Part shown: in pieces, positions 5,059-5,087 of the stretch
Position numbering within the stretch: the stretch's first letter is position 1
Layout: every line of letters starts with the position of its first letter
DNA from: Dehalococcoidia bacterium UBA3254
GTDB lineage: Bacteria > Chloroflexota > Dehalococcoidia > Dehalococcoidales > UBA3254
Reading direction: 5' to 3'
Assembly (NCBI GenBank): GCA_002362735.1
Contig: DEUU01000399.1
Location: 5,916 to 11,002 of the forward strand
Length of the DNA stretch: 5,087 nt
Translations under genes and position numbers: made by a program
Notes under the pieces: model-generated
Seen by the model: the letters and a program-made list of their open reading frames with translations, nothing else
Told to the model about the DNA's origin: nothing
Databases searched by the model: none

Positions 5059-5087
5059 ATGACCAGATTATTAGAAGTAAAGAATCT
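5059..5087 (+). CDS. Probable DppD/OppD-like ABC transporter ATPase, first nine codons (runs off the right edge)
   Basis: ATG at 5059 follows a purine-rich ribosome binding site (AAGGGAAAAGGGA) and opens the frame MTRLLEVKN, with the next codon starting CT. LLEVKNL is a very common start for DppD/OppD ATPases, where it forms the first beta-strand ahead of the Walker A loop. The Walker motifs lie beyond the window, so the call rests on this short start and on context: the neighbouring dppB-dppC-SBP operon has no ATPase gene within the window, and this gene is driven by a copy of the same regulatory cassette. A different ABC ATPase remains possible. Confidence 0.6.

Overview
The window holds parts of a Dpp/Opp/Nik-class ABC importer arranged around a CocE/NonD-type serine hydrolase. 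Strong AGGAGG-type ribosome binding sites, near-consensus sigma-70/sigma-A promoters, moderate G+C and a lipobox-bearing solute-binding protein fit a Firmicutes-like anaerobe (Clostridia or Negativicutes). That is an inference from style; nothing in the window fixes a genus.

Layout. The minus strand, read leftward from about 2478, carries a promoter, a long leader, a DppB-like permease (2204-1260), a DppC-like permease (1247-342), and after a 198-base gap the first 47 codons of a lipoprotein that is almost certainly the solute-binding protein (143 to the left edge). The plus strand carries a decayed IS3-family transposase tail (about 2603-2793), the intact 582-residue hydrolase (2840-4588), a second promoter and long leader, and the first nine codons of what looks like the transporter's DppD-like ATPase (5059 to the right edge).

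The most unusual structure is a pair of inverted repeats of about 110 bp (2354-2463 and 4685-4794, 100/110 identical by hand count, with 51 bases identical in a row). Each contains the -10 box and early leader of an outward-facing promoter: the left copy fires into dppB-dppC-SBP, the right copy into the ATPase. Each carries palindromes resembling repressor operators, and each runs on into a decayed remnant of a dppB 3' end. The split transporter thus appears to be driven by two copies of one regulatory cassette, which would allow the two arms to be expressed together.

Working model (inference): lipoprotein, DppB, DppC and the ATPase form one importer for a peptide-like or acylated compound, and the cytoplasmic hydrolase cleaves an ester or amide bond in the imported compound. 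A near-consensus promoter lies inside the transposase remnant and may drive the hydrolase. No terminator is visible between the hydrolase and the ATPase, so read-through is possible. No tRNA, rRNA or CRISPR array was seen.
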